A DNA stretch of 64,000 bases from Anthostomella pinea (GCA_963556695.1 CAUWAG010000003.1:248001-312000); one strand, 5' to 3'; shown: positions 33,684-45,690, counted from the first letter of the stretch. Translations and numbers: made by a program. Notes: generated from the sequence alone by a model not told the origin.

Positions 33684-33849
33684 AGCAAGTGATTTCGTAA
33701 AGCTAAAAGCATGTAAGAATAAAAAAAGATTATATACCTAGTATAAAGCTCCGTTATCCTGCTTATAGGTTATTATATTAGAATCTTATATATAATAGCC
33801 CATCTCCGCGACAACGTAGCTCTTAGTCAACTACACTCCCTTTTAAATA
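33684..33849 (+). repeat. roughly 170-bp dispersed repeat, copy 2 (most degraded)
   Basis: Aligns with 48124-48297 and 25197-25361 through AAGCATGT, AAAGCTCCGTT, GAATCTTATATATAATAGCC, CGACAAC and ACACTCCCTTTTAAATA. Compared with the 48-kb copy the changes are largely G-to-A and C-to-T. Confidence 0.7.
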
Positions 33850-34787
33850 ATTGTTTTTTAAACCTTATAAATATATATATATATAAAGGTTCTTTCTATA
33901 GGTAATAAATTTAGAATTTAAAAGAAACCAATTTAGCGTCAAGCTAAAGATCCCTAACGTTTAATCAGGTCATTATCTTGATATAATAACCACTAAAAAT
34001 GATATTTTAAAATATATTTTTCACTATACAAGTACATTAAAACATTATAATATGTAATGACTTGTTAAATAAAGTCGTTAATATTGTTAAAACATAGTTA
34101 TCATATTTGAAATACGTGATAAAATGACCGAAATAAGCTCGCCGGACTTTTTTTTAAGTTAACATATTAGTCAAATTAATAAAAAGCGCGAAAAGTTAAT
34201 CAGTTAAGATATATTACAATTATAGATAAGAATATTATAAGGTGATCAACAAGGATGAAGATTTATAATTATGTTGAATTTTATAACTTAAAATAAGAAA
34301 CTGAACAATAACAACACCGTATATTATAACGCTTTAAGAGGTATAACTTAAGAAATGGGCTTTTATATAAATCATATATTTGTAATTTAAACTTGAGTTT
34401 TAAGGTTACATTAAAAAGAGTTAGTGTTTAATTATTCTATTCATAACACATAAACTCCGACCGAAACGGGTTTAAGAAATATAGCGTTAGTTTAATTAAT
34501 TATATAATATCTAACGCCGGTTATTTCATCGATATTAACTTTCTAAATAGCTTAAATAAGCGGGTTTTACAAACCATCTTAGTTTGTTTTTTATATACTA
34601 TAAACTTAGGTTTTTTGCTTAAAAATATGCTTTAAAAGCACTAAAGTCTAATGAAAAGAATACTATAAAAAAGGATTCTTTTAAATATATACTGTAAAGT
34701 TTTAAAAACTATTAAGTACGTTTTTTAATAAAGTAAATCAGCATCTTAATAACCGTATTTACTTTAACTATATAGTAAATATGGTAG
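33850..34787. other. AT-rich stretch, nothing recognised
   Basis: RIP-type DNA including a short TA run near 33880. No coding frame or repeat assigned. Confidence 0.5.
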
Positions 34788-35028
34788 CAGGGTGGTGATT
34801 GTAGTTTATAGTCAGTTGTCACCTTTATAGTTACAAACTAACTACTGTGATTTTAGTCACCTTTCAAGTAACTATAGTGATTTTAATCAAGGCTTTAACT
34901 AACTATAGTAGTTTTGATTAAGACTTTAACTAAGTACAATAGTTTCAATCAAGCCTGTAACGAACTATAAATTAATGTAGCTAATGAAGTTAATAACTAT
35001 AAAGGACTGCAAACTATAACATATTTTA
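34788..35028. repeat. MITE-like repeat, copy a
   Basis: Begins AGGGTGGTGATTGTAGTTTA and contains several diverged direct repeats of an AACTATAGTGATTTTAATCA-type motif spaced about 35-40 bp apart. The start is the reverse complement of the AATCACCACCTTA ends of copies at 42.06 and 62.98 kb. Confidence 0.6.
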
Positions 35029-35942
35029 TCGAATCTTTTGGATTTTGAAAATAACATTTATTACTTAATTGACTTTTAAAATTGAATCATAAAAGTTCTT
35101 TCCTAATAAATAATTTAAACTTATAAAAAAAGTCTAATCAAACGTTTTAAACAAGTTTAGACATAATAAATCATTTCTAGCTAGTTTTAACTGTAAAAAA
35201 TTAGGTTTTCTGTGCTTTAAAAACTTTCTACAAACAATTTCGAATACAAATCTTAAAACAATTTTACGATTAAAAGGAAGCCTGAAAGACTAACTATTAA
35301 AGAGAATTAAATTTTAAAAAGTCCAATGAAACGTCTTAAACAAGTTTAAGTATAATGAGTTATTCTTAAGTGGGTTTCATTGTTAAAATTAGGTTTGTCG
35401 TAGTTTAAAAAGGCTGCCATAAAGAATTACTAATACTAAAATTAAAATAAATTTCGGATGAAAAAAAAATTTCAAACCCCAACTTTTAAACATTAATAAT
35501 TTATAAAAGTCTTATTAAATATATTTAATCATTCCTAACGGGTCAGAAACCTATTCTTTGGTACTTAATAAACAATTTTATAAGAAGCTACTGATTTTAA
35601 TATTAAAAGCTTTTAAAATTAGAAGTTTAGTTTTTAAAAAGCAGGTTTTAATTTTATTTCCTCTTTTCCGGTTTCATTTTATCTGTCGTTACAAGTAAAT
35701 AACTCCTCTTAAAAACTCCCGACCGCTATTAAACAAAACTTAATTTGATAAATTCATACGATTTATATCTTTTATACTAAGGTTATTGAACTATTATTCT
35801 TATGAACCTTTTACACCTTTTAACAGTCAGCCTTTTAATAGAATTCACATTTCAATAATATCCAACTATAAAAATTTTCAATTATTTTATATAATATTAC
35901 TTAAACTAAAAAAGGGTCGTTCGATTGAAGTTCATTGATACG

Positions 35943-36160
35943 TGTCACCAGGGGGAGTAGCTAGTATGTGGCTAGCATGGCCACGGCCACTGGTGTGTGG
36001 AACTAGATAGTCAGCTTAGATAAGGGCTGAATAGATGGATTAGGGCTGGACTTAGATAAGGAGCTGCATCCACCACAAATAGATGCAGCTCCAGCCCATC
36101 TGGTCAATGCTCTCCACGCCCTCACCCACACATTAATTGACACCCATTGCACAACGCATT
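35943..36160. mobile_element. LTR-like island 5
   Basis: Normal-GC island in AT-rich DNA beginning TGTCACCAGGGGG. It contains a perfect 10-bp inverted repeat (GAGCTGCATC at 36061-36070 and GATGCAGCTC at 36082-36091) and ends near TTGCACAACGC, which resembles the leader-like end of the island at 33004. No clear target duplication. Confidence 0.45.
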
Positions 36161-36716
36161 ATTCATATAGCCGAAAATTTTCAATAACGTCGTAATATTA
36201 TACTTAAAATTAAAAACCGGGTGTGATAATTTTTCAATTATTACAAAGGATTAATTCAATAACAATACTAGTCATTTAATTAATAAAAATAAAATAAAAA
36301 CCTTAAACCTCCAAGCTAATTCCGTTCATTTAAATAAACGGTTATTTCATTTTAAAGATTAAACGCGTTATTTACATATGTTTCTTCGTTGTCAATGTTA
36401 TTATTATCATCCGATAAATCGTCGTGTATTTCGGTTAACAAATAATTATTAAAAAGATCGAAACTTCCGTTTTTCAATTTTAATCATAATAGTTTCAATA
36501 GTTTTATGATAAAAAATATAAAGCAATAACTTACATGTTATATTTGGTTCGAATGATTTTTTTAACACCGGTTTTTATTCCATGAGAATAAATAGTAAGC
36601 ATTTTTGTTTAAACAGCTCGGTTTTTACGTAAGGTTTAATATTAACAGAGTAATATATGGTTGTAATTCATATTCAAAAAACATTATTAGCCATTGATTT
36701 GTATATACAAATCTCT
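36161..36716. other. AT-rich flank of the intact transposon
   Basis: RIP-type sequence between the LTR-like island and the Fot1-like element; nothing recognised. Confidence 0.5.
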
Positions 36717-36718
36717 TA

Positions 36719-38578
36719 ACGTAGCTGACAAGCGAGTTGACATTACAAGCGAGTTGGCACTCGTCATGAACTTTCCAACCAATACGATTCAAACCATCAT
36801 ATCTCCACCAACAACAATGGCACCGCGTTATAACGAATCAGACTTGCAGCTAGCTGTTCAAGCTAAACGACGTGACCCTCATATTCCTATATTTCAGCTT
36901 GCGAAACTCTTTAACGTCCCTCGTTCCACTTTGAGCAATAGAGTCAAAGAAATGCCATCACGACGCGACAGCATGCCCAATACTTTGAAACTTATGGTTT
37001 CCGAAGAGAATGCCATTTGTTCCTTCATTCTCGACCTGGATGCGCGAGCATTTCCGCCCCGGTACAGTTATGTTGAAGATATGGCGAATCAATTGTTGGC
37101 GGCGCGTGGGGCTGGACGCGTTAAAAAGAACTGGACGCAGAACTTTATCAAACGTACACCAGGCCTCCGGACGCGTTTTTATCGGAAGATAGACTACCAG
37201 AGGGTCTTGAACAAGGATCCAGACGCGTATCACGCGTGGTTTTGCCAAGTTACAGCGGCAGTCGCGAAACATAGTATCCAAGACGCGGATATTTACAACT
37301 TCGACGAGACTGGGTTTATGATGGGCATTATTGGGTCCGGCATGGTCGTTACAAGCGCCGAAAGACGTGGCAGGCCTAGACAAGCTCAGCAAGGCAACAG
37401 GGAATGGTCTACAGCAATCTCTGCTGTTAATGCTGATGGTTGGGTGGTCCCGCCGTTCATCATTCTACAGGGCAAAACCCACCTCGTGTCATGGTATCGC
37501 GACACAATATTACCACGCGATTGGAAGGTGGCCGTGTCCGACAACGGGTGGACCACGAATGAGATTGGTTTGGAATGGATTCAGCATTTCGACAAGTATA
37601 CCAGACCGCGTATGACTGCCGATAAACGCCTCCTTATCCTAGATAGTCACGAAAGCCACCATTCCCAGGTCTTTGAGGATTATTGTCAGAACAACGGCAT
37701 TATCACCCTTTATATGCCTGCCCACTCGTCACACAGGCTCCAGCCTCTAGATGTCGGCTGTTTTAGCCCGCTCAAACGAGCTTACGGTCGCATGATTGAG
37801 GATCTCATCCGGCGTCATATAACCCATGTTTCGAAGGAGGACTTCCTTGCAGCGTTTTGTGAAGCACACAACGCTGCTATGACGCCAGGAAACATTCGAG
37901 CAGGTTTCAGTGCCACTGGGCTTGTTCCTTTTGACCCAGAAAGTGTCATTTCAAAGCTGGATGCTGTCGCTGTCATACGAACACCGTCGCCAGACCCCAA
38001 TCTGCCACCTATTACTTGGACTTCGAAGACGCCTACCACCATTAACGAAGCGGTAAACCAATCAGTTTATATCCGAAACCGAGTCAGAAACCACCAGGGA
38101 AGCTCACCTATATCAATAATTGATGCGTTGAGCTCGTTTTTGAAGGCTATATACGGTCTTATGCATAAGGTCGCTTTGGTTGATTCCCGGGTCCGTGAAC
38201 TAGAAGAGGCCAATCACCTATTAAATAAACGCTGGAGAACAAAAAACAAACGTCTAGTAAAAGGAGGAGTACTTTCCGTTAAAGATGCAATAGATCTTCA
38301 GGCTACAAAGGATGGTACTGAGCTGGCAAAACAGGAAATGGGTGAAGGTAGTCGTCGTCCAAGGCGGGCGGCAGCGCGTGGGCGACAGTGTGGCATTTGC
38401 GGCAATACTGGCCATAATGCGCGAACTTGTACAATAGAGATAGAAACCTCTGAGGAAGAGGAATCCGATTGATTGAATTGAACTGAATGCGTTGTGATGA
38501 AGTTATTTGACATGGCAGTTGGAGAGTTCATGATGAGTGCCAACTCGCTTGTAATGTCAACTCGCTTGTCAGCTACGT
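36719..38578 (+). mobile_element. Fot1/pogo-like DNA transposon, intact
   Basis: 1,860-bp element with inverted repeats of about 55 bp beginning ACGTAGCTGACAAGCGAGTT at both ends, and TA target duplications at 36717-36718 and 38579-38580. It holds one long uninterrupted transposase frame. Fot1-family elements are typically about 1.9 kb with TA duplications, which fits. It lies in AT-rich degraded DNA yet keeps normal GC, so it is a recent arrival. Confidence 0.95.
36817..38472 (+). CDS. Fot1/pogo-like transposase with C-terminal zinc knuckle
   Basis: 551 residues from the ATG at 36817, which has the strong context ACAACAATGGC. An upstream in-frame ATG at 36766 is within the terminal repeat, and the frame is open back to 36694, outside the element. 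Order: N-terminal Psq-type helix-turn-helix (MAPRYNESDLQLAVQAKRR ... VPRSTLSNRV), a Tc5-type HTH with WTQNFIKRTPGLRTR, then the DDE catalytic core with D residues in YNFDETGF, LLILDSHESHHS and LQPLDVGCF. A coiled-coil-like segment follows (VDSRVRELEEANHLLNKRW), then a CCHC zinc knuckle (CGICGNTGHNARTC, C-x2-C-x4-H-x4-C) and an acidic tail. It should cut and paste its element at TA sites. The second catalytic motif is DSH here, while the other copy has DGH, the form usual in the family. Activity is inferred only. Confidence 0.93.
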   Translation: MAPRYNESDLQLAVQAKRRDPHIPIFQLAKLFNVPRSTLSNRVKEMPSRRDSMPNTLKLMVSEENAICSFILDLDARAFPPRYSYVEDMANQLLAARGAGRVKKNWTQNFIKRTPGLRTRFYRKIDYQRVLNKDPDAYHAWFCQVTAAVAKHSIQDADIYNFDETGFMMGIIGSGMVVTSAERRGRPRQAQQGNREWSTAISAVNADGWVVPPFIILQGKTHLVSWYRDTILPRDWKVAVSDNGWTTNEIGLEWIQHFDKYTRPRMTADKRLLILDSHESHHSQVFEDYCQNNGIITLYMPAHSSHRLQPLDVGCFSPLKRAYGRMIEDLIRRHITHVSKEDFLAAFCEAHNAAMTPGNIRAGFSATGLVPFDPESVISKLDAVAVIRTPSPDPNLPPITWTSKTPTTINEAVNQSVYIRNRVRNHQGSSPISIIDALSSFLKAIYGLMHKVALVDSRVRELEEANHLLNKRWRTKNKRLVKGGVLSVKDAIDLQATKDGTELAKQEMGEGSRRPRRAAARGRQCGICGNTGHNARTCTIEIETSEEEESD

Positions 38579-38580
38579 TA

Positions 38581-38770
38581 AGCGTTTTATACTAATTTAT
38601 ATAATTATAATTAAACCTTTTAAAACAAATTCTCATTTCAATAATAAACAATTAATTTGGCACCTTCGTGAATTAAATGCTAATATTTGTTACCTAATCG
38701 ATATAGATCCCTCAAAAGTTTAGGAGAAATAATAAAGCTTTAAGCATGAGAATATGATCTTCAGGAATAA
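38581..38770. other. AT-rich flank
   Basis: RIP-type sequence between the transposon and the tandem repeat. Confidence 0.4.
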
Positions 38771-38851
38771 TTGTTTTAATTGTTTTAATTGTTTTAATTG
38801 TTTTAATTGTTTTAATTGTTTTAATTGTTTTAATTGTTTTAATTGTTTTAA
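38771..38851 (+). repeat. 9-bp tandem repeat (TTGTTTTAA)x9
   Basis: Nine perfect head-to-tail copies of TTGTTTTAA (81 bp). The perfection contrasts with the mutated surroundings. Confidence 0.96.
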
Positions 38852-41800
38852 GATATAATTGATAAAGTATGACATGTTAAGAGCTTTTCAAATGAAATCC
38901 AATTTAAAACGTAAAAGGATAAGTTATTATCGATTATAACATTTAAAATAAGATTTAAAGGGAATTTTTTTGGGAAACGTTTTTTGTTTTATTCTTTATC
39001 CCTAATTATCGGCGTATTTTATGGTATTTCTTATAATTACAAATCCAATATCTTAAAATTATTATTATCGCTCCTTGATAAAAACTATTTATGTGAACAA
39101 AACTATAAAGTTAATCAGTAACTTCCGGCTTTTTAAGTTTTTTGTTTTAAGCTTTTTTGTCCAAAGTAGTTTTTATGTATCTACAATTATAATAGGGTGT
39201 CAGCTTCAAATTTTAAACCCTTCTACCTTAACTGATTATTTTAAAAGTAGATTTATGATTTAATTAGTTTATATAATGTAAATGTAATGAGTACAGTTGA
39301 AACTAATAAATTATACTTATATAGTATAAATAAGTATTATTCTTCAGAGTTTGCTGTTCTCAGATAAGTAATAAATAACGAAAAAATAACCCATTTTAAA
39401 AAATATAAATCAATAATTTGTTATCCGGTTCAAATTTGAAACTGGATCTTTTGTTTTGTTCCTTCTTTCTTAAGAAGGGTTAGATTTGATTTCCATTTCG
39501 TTTTTGAATTTGAAAATATTCGAGAAGTTATCATATTGAAATAAAAAAGAAACAATTTGAAGATAAAAAGATTGGATTTCAACCTTAAAAGGAATAAATA
39601 AGTAAAGAAAAATTTGAAATAAAATAAATAATATTTCTAAATAGTCATAAGTAGCTGTGAATGATACAATAAATTATGTGATAATAAAATCGGATTTTTC
39701 TTTTCTTTTTTTACTTTGTTCATATGAAGATTTAGATACAAAAAATGAATCGTTATTTAATATTTATACTTACTTAAAACACTGAATGTATATTTTTGTT
39801 AGTTTTATCAACTGAATATTTATAAATTATCCAATATTTATTATTATTTCATTAGGTTACTGGATAATGTTTTGTAGCATCCAATGTCTATCATCATTTT
39901 AATGAGTAATCAAATATCACTTTTTAATATTTATCATGTATTTTAACAAATAACCGAATAATCATTATTGTTATTTTAAACCGTTAAACATTGATCACAA
40001 TATTATCATGTAACCGAATAAGTTAATATTATGTATGATTTAATTCAATTCAAATTAACACGTTTTTTTAATTGAAAAATACGATGTGTTTTTTATATAT
40101 AACAAAACACGTATTTACTTTTTAAAAATAAGAATAATACATACAATTTTTAAGATGTATAAGTAACACCTGTTCACTTTTAAAAAAATCCAAACAATAC
40201 GTGTTTATTTTCGAAAGAGAAAGTTAATACGTATAAACTTACAAAAAGAAAAAATAACACCTATTTTTCAATTCATGAGAACAACATATTTTAGTTGTGA
40301 AAAAAAAATGAATATTTATTATTTTGTAATAAAAAGTTTAAATTTTCAAATATTCATTAATACTATTTTAAGTTACCGAATATTTATTACATGTATTTTC
40401 TGTTATATGAATTTTTTTTTTTAGATGCTTGATATCTAGTTTTATTATTTTTAGTTACCGAGTATTTATTATATATTCTTTAAGATGCCGTATATCTAGT
40501 TTTAATATTTTAATATACTAAATCTTAATCATTATTGTTTGAAGTTTTAATTAATTATTCTTCTTCCTCTTAACTACTAAGATAATGATAATATTTAAAA
40601 GATAACGAAAGGTAATAAAAGAACCTTTGATTATTAAATCATAAAGTTTTATATAAATAAGGATAATTGTTTCTTTTTTTAATTAGTTTATTAATATTAT
40701 ATAGTATATGGTTTTAAGCCTTACGGACAAACATTTCTAATTAAAAAAAATCTTTATTGTTTTTGGTACTTGTATGTTTACTTGATTATTCTTATTTTGT
40801 TATTCTATTTTCATAATTAATTTTATTGCTTCTTAATCGGGTTTTATAAATTTTTATTCGATTCGACTGATATAGTTATTCGATAAGTCTCAAGGGTTTT
40901 TTTCTTTTTCACTATTTAATTTGACATTTATAATTAGTTTTATTACTTTTTAATGGGTTTATATTTATAAACTTGGTTTTTACTTTTTAATGGCGTAGAA
41001 TTTGTATTTTTGGCACCGTTACAATTTAATATGTAAATCTTTTGCTTTATTTTTAATCATTAACTTGTAATTCTTTGTAAATACACTAAAGACGACTTTC
41101 AGAGGCCGATAAAAAGACGGATCATTCTTATTTCAAGGTAAGCTTTTTTTTTTTTTTTTGTTACAAAAGAAAAGGATTTAACTTAAATACGAACTGAGAG
41201 GCAAACCGCATATGAGAAACCCTTTTATGAAATTCCTTTTTGCTACATATAACCTTGTTCATAAACTATAAGTTTATTAATAACTTATTAAAAATAAAAA
41301 TAAAGTAAACCAAATACAAGATGGGCTTTTATAGACCGATACGAATTTATGTTATCAACTAAATAATTCATGCAGTTTTGTAATTTTACATAGCAAATAT
41401 ATATTTATATTCTCATCATGTTTTATGTAAGATGTGTTTATATTAACAATTAATATATTAATATGATATTCAACTTAAAAGAAGTAATTTGTAATTAAAA
41501 TGCTTTAAACTGCTATTCATAACTTTTCGATGGAAATATCTTTAAAAGTTAAGTTATAAAACGAGTTTTGATATATTAAGACAATATTGAAAGTTTTAAA
41601 TACGTTATATCGAAGAGGTTATTAATCATTGAACATTATTTTATTAGCTGTACAGGATAGATCCAAAGGTTACGTTTAAGTAACCCTGCTCTCTAATTTG
41701 AATGAGAACTTTGAAAAATGAATAGATTTTGAAAATAATCTTATACAACGAATAAATTTAAGGCAAATGAGAGATAAATATATAAAATGAAAAACATTTT

Positions 41801-41899
41801 ATTACGTTTATGATAGTAAACTCTACGTAATCTATTCAAATTTATTTGAACTAACAGTATAAATATAAGTATAGAGTTTTCGTATATATAGGTCTAATT
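38852..41899. other. AT-rich stretch, nothing recognised
   Basis: About 3 kb of very AT-rich DNA with T-runs (for example 41146-41160). The 62-codon frame at 39075-39263 is compositional. No repeat or gene assigned. Confidence 0.5.
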
Positions 41900-42083
41900 T
41901 ATAATGTTTTATAGTTACTATACTAATTAATATGGTCAGTTTTAATCAAAGCGTTAACTAATTATTATAGCTTTAGTTAAGCCTTCAGGTAATCGAAATG
42001 GTTTTAGTTAGGGCTTTAAATTAATTTTAACTATTAAAAAAAACCTATTGAGTAATTAATTGGTAACTAAATCACCACCTTAA
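41900..42083. repeat. MITE-like repeat, copy b
   Basis: Contains GTTTTAATCAAAGCGTTAACTA-type direct repeats and ends GGTAACTAAATCACCACCTTA, the shared family end. Confidence 0.6.
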
Positions 42084-42456
42084 TGTTTTTAATAATAATA
42101 TTAAGATCGTAATTTCTAATTTCAGGTCGGAACTTGCTTTTTCAAGCCGTAATCGTCTTTATACAATTAAGATTAAGAACCCAGCAATATCAACAATATT
42201 GAATTAATCATTGTATTCCATATATAAGGGGGAAAATAGCGTTGGTAATAATATCTGCCTTCAATTAACTAAACTTTATATCTTATTAATACTAAAAGAT
42301 AGTTTTGACTGTGTGACTTCGTGTGTTTTCAAAGATATAAAGTAGGTTTTGTCGATATATATAAAATATCGGAATCTAAGGATCTTTGATCAAGCTTTAA
42401 CAAATTAAAGAATAAAGAAGGTTTGTTTTACGTGTAAATGTTTTCTATAAAATCTA

Positions 42457-42615
42457 GGGTGTTGATCTCAGTTTGTAGTAAGTTGCTACTTTGTAGTTAC
42501 TAATTAAATCTTGTAGTGTTTGTTACTCTGCGTACTAATTATTACACTTTTAGTAAAGGCCCTGATAAACTATAAACTATGGTAGTAACCAACTAATGAT
42601 TGATCGGTAACTATA
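42457..42615. repeat. MITE-like repeat, copy c
   Basis: Starts AGGGTGTTGATCTCAGTTTG, the mutated family end, and continues with GTAGTTACTAATTA-type motifs to about 42615. Confidence 0.45.
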
Positions 42616-42920
42616 AGTAAAAGTAAATAAAAAGATATTACTTAAACTACTAAGATGAAATCTAGTTTTTAATTTTAAATAATAGGAACCCGGATTCATA
42701 ACCGGTGGTTAACAGCGTATTCTTGAGGGATAGAGGCAATTTGAATGAGTATTAAAGTTTACCCTTCAAAACTATTACTAAAATATTTAAGTTAAAATTT
42801 AAATTATTGTTTCGTAAACTTTAAGTTGGAATTCGAATATGAACTTGATAATTTATATTTAAACAGTTGTCAAAAATGGTAATTTTAAGCGTATTCAAAA
42901 AGGTTCAAGTTAATATGATT

Positions 42921-43052
42921 GGTATGTAGTTTGGAGTTCTTTATACTTAGTAAACTAACCCGTACAGTTAGTCTCAGTCTATAAGGTGACTAACTATAAA
43001 CTAAAACAGAAAGCTGATTACTAATTAATTAGTAATCAAATTACCACTTTCA
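42921..43052. repeat. MITE-like repeat, copy d
   Basis: Ends with TTAGTAATCAAATTACCACTTT, a mutated form of the family end, preceded by the GTGACTAACTATAAACTA motif. Confidence 0.45.
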
Positions 43053-43959
43053 TAAAATTTGATTCTGAAATTTGATTAAAATTCCTAACATAAGGAAAAA
43101 TTTATATAAAACGTTCTATTATTTTTAAAACAAAATCTTTTTTTTAAAGCTAGTTCTATACGATTTCTATTATAAAACTGAGTAGGATGTTTAAAACGCG
43201 ATTTTATTATTTATTATCTGGCGAAAAAAAAATCAATTAGATTTTACCTTTTAAAAAACTTATTTTAAAACGTAATATGCAATTTCTTTTTGTTTTTTAT
43301 TTATAAATATTTCTTTACAATACGTTTAACTGTATGTAAACATAATTTTTAAAAACGTAAAGTTTATTAAACTGATTTACTTATTAAAAAAACTAAAAAC
43401 CCCGTATATTATTATGTAAAATCTTAGTTTATAATAATAGTTAGAATTATCTATAATAATACCACATATGACGTTTGTTTTATTGACATTAGCTTATGAA
43501 GGTTTTAATCGATATGAATATTAGTAACCTATTTAATACACTTGTAAAAGATTATTTCATACCACTTTTCAAATTGTATATCTATAATTAAAATTGCTTA
43601 ACCAATTAAACTAGTAATTGTTCAATTAAAACAAGACATCTAAGGAATTAAGAGGAAAATGGTTAATATAGCATATGGTAAATACATCAAGTAACAGAAG
43701 AAATATAAACTAAAAATAATATTTTAAACGAAATGTTTAAGACAAAAATAAGATAAAAGTTGAATTCCTTTTTTAAAAATCTAAGTTTATATAAAAAAAC
43801 TATCTTAGTTATTTGCCTTTAATAATATTTAATAAACTATAGTTTTGCTGCTTAATACATAATGTAACTTGATTCTTATAACTATCATTAAATAAATAAA
43901 TGACCACCGACCTAGTTAGTTAGTTAAATAATAATGATAAAAGTCATTTTTATCATTAT
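43053..43959. other. AT-rich stretch, nothing recognised
   Basis: RIP-type DNA; no feature seen. Confidence 0.5.
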
Positions 43960-44510
43960 TTATATATGCGGTTAATGTCCTCATAAGGTTATATATGCCG
44001 TTAAAGCTGCTATAGAACCATATTAAAACGCTTTATTTATCGCTTTGTTTATAATTGAATATTTTAAGACAAAAATAAACGTATAAAAAACCTTGAACAT
44101 ATCCGTAGTTTAAAATAATCGGTATTAATAACGCTAAAAGATAAACATAAGTTAATAACTAAAATAATTATTAAAATCGCGCTACGTTAAATAGTTTTAA
44201 ACTTTGATCTTATTGTTATTAAAACTATTAAAATTACATCGGAAAACTTTAAAACTTTAAGCTTAATTAATTATAATAACAAGCGCGTTTAACTGGTATA
44301 AAATGGTTCTTTTCACATTTTCTCTTGAAACTATTTTTAAAAATATCTTTATAACTATATCCCTTGTTATTACATTTTGAATCAGTTAAATATTAACCTA
44401 GCGTAAGATATTAACGTAAATTTCTTAATATTCCTTTTTGTTAAACAACTTATCATTACTATATGTTACTGGCTTTATTATGCTAAAAATAAAAGTTCAT
44501 TGATTTATAA
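43960..44510 (+). repeat. long inverted-repeat family, unit copy 3 (truncated)
   Basis: Begins with the TTATATATGCCGTTAAAGC box shared with 56.0 and 57.4 kb and continues through AAATATTAACCTAGCGTAAG. The alignment stops near the poly-G run. Confidence 0.55.
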
Positions 44511-44522
44511 TTTTGTCGTGGG

Positions 44523-44523
<1 letters not shown>

Positions 44524-44555
<32 letters not shown>
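44524..44555 (+). repeat. poly-G run, 32 nt
   Basis: 32 consecutive G residues in the middle of an AT-rich desert, preceded by GGC. The length is uncertain because such runs are error-prone in sequencing. Confidence 0.9.
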
Positions 44556-44556
<1 letters not shown>

Positions 44557-45690
44557 ATCGATTTGATAACATACGTAGAAAAACCCCAAACCGATGATTC
44601 CAGATAATATAGCTAACCGTGTTACGTTTATAATATAAAGTTGTAAAAACATATTAATAAATAAGCTGTATAATGATATAAATAAATAGATCGTATTGTT
44701 AGACGAAGTATTAAACTTATTACTAACTAAAAGCTATATTAATAATGAAACTGATTTTATAACGTTAATATAGAGCCGTAAGATACTTAGCTTAAAGTTT
44801 TAGTTTATAGCACAAATTTAACATCAGACTTAAAGGATTAAAATAAAATATAGTGGTTAGTATAAACCGGTATAGTAATTAAATTGATTAGTAGTTGTTA
44901 CCGGCGTTGACGCTGGAATCAAGGAAAGAAATATCAAACTTTAATTTCATTGGATTTAAAAGCAAGCTAGCAACCGTTCTAAAGCCGGTATAATACTTAA
45001 TAAAAACCTATATTAAACACATGAGAAAGCAATTTTAATCCATATTTAAGGCATTTAATTAAATTTATATGTAAATTACAATTAATTGCAATAATTAACT
45101 TTATTGATCATTGTGATATATAATTGATCAAGGGCTATAGCTAAACTATAGTAGTTAGTTATAAAGAAACTTATATTACAGCAATTAGTCAATATTCAGA
45201 AAGGTATGAATAATACTATCGTTCTATTATAAAAACTAAAACTTTATTGTTACTTCTATTTTTATAAAAAGTCAAGAATTTTAAACATTAAAAGGTTAAA
45301 AAGTTAAAAAGTTAAAAATACTATATTATTTTAATATCTATATACGATAAAATACCTTTACTAAATATATTAACAATCGGAAATATTATTAAAAAACTCA
45401 TCAAGATTTAAATGTACTTTAACATCTTTTATATTATCTTTTAACAAACTTGAATGTTTTAAATATAATATTTATTAATAAAGGTATATTAAATGGTCTT
45501 AAAAAGCTTTATCAAAGCGATTATATTTAAAGTCTTTATATTGAATCTTTTAAATATTATCACTTAATTAAGCATACAACCTTTTTAAAAAATCGAAGGG
45601 AAATTTTATAATCCTCAGTAAATTATTATCTTTTTAGTTATTAATACAGTTTTATAACTTATAGTTTATTCAAATGGCTTACTTGCTTTA
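44556..45690. other. AT-rich stretch, nothing recognised
   Basis: RIP-type DNA with short repeats such as GTTAAAAA (about 45293-45320). No gene. Confidence 0.5.

Noticed and set aside
35938..36165. 5-bp target duplication for LTR-like island 5
   Set aside because: Candidates such as ATACG versus CAACG do not match exactly, so solo LTR status is not claimed.
38771..38851. Tandem repeat considered as a CRISPR-like array
   Set aside because: A 9-bp unit without spacers in eukaryotic DNA is a minisatellite, not CRISPR.
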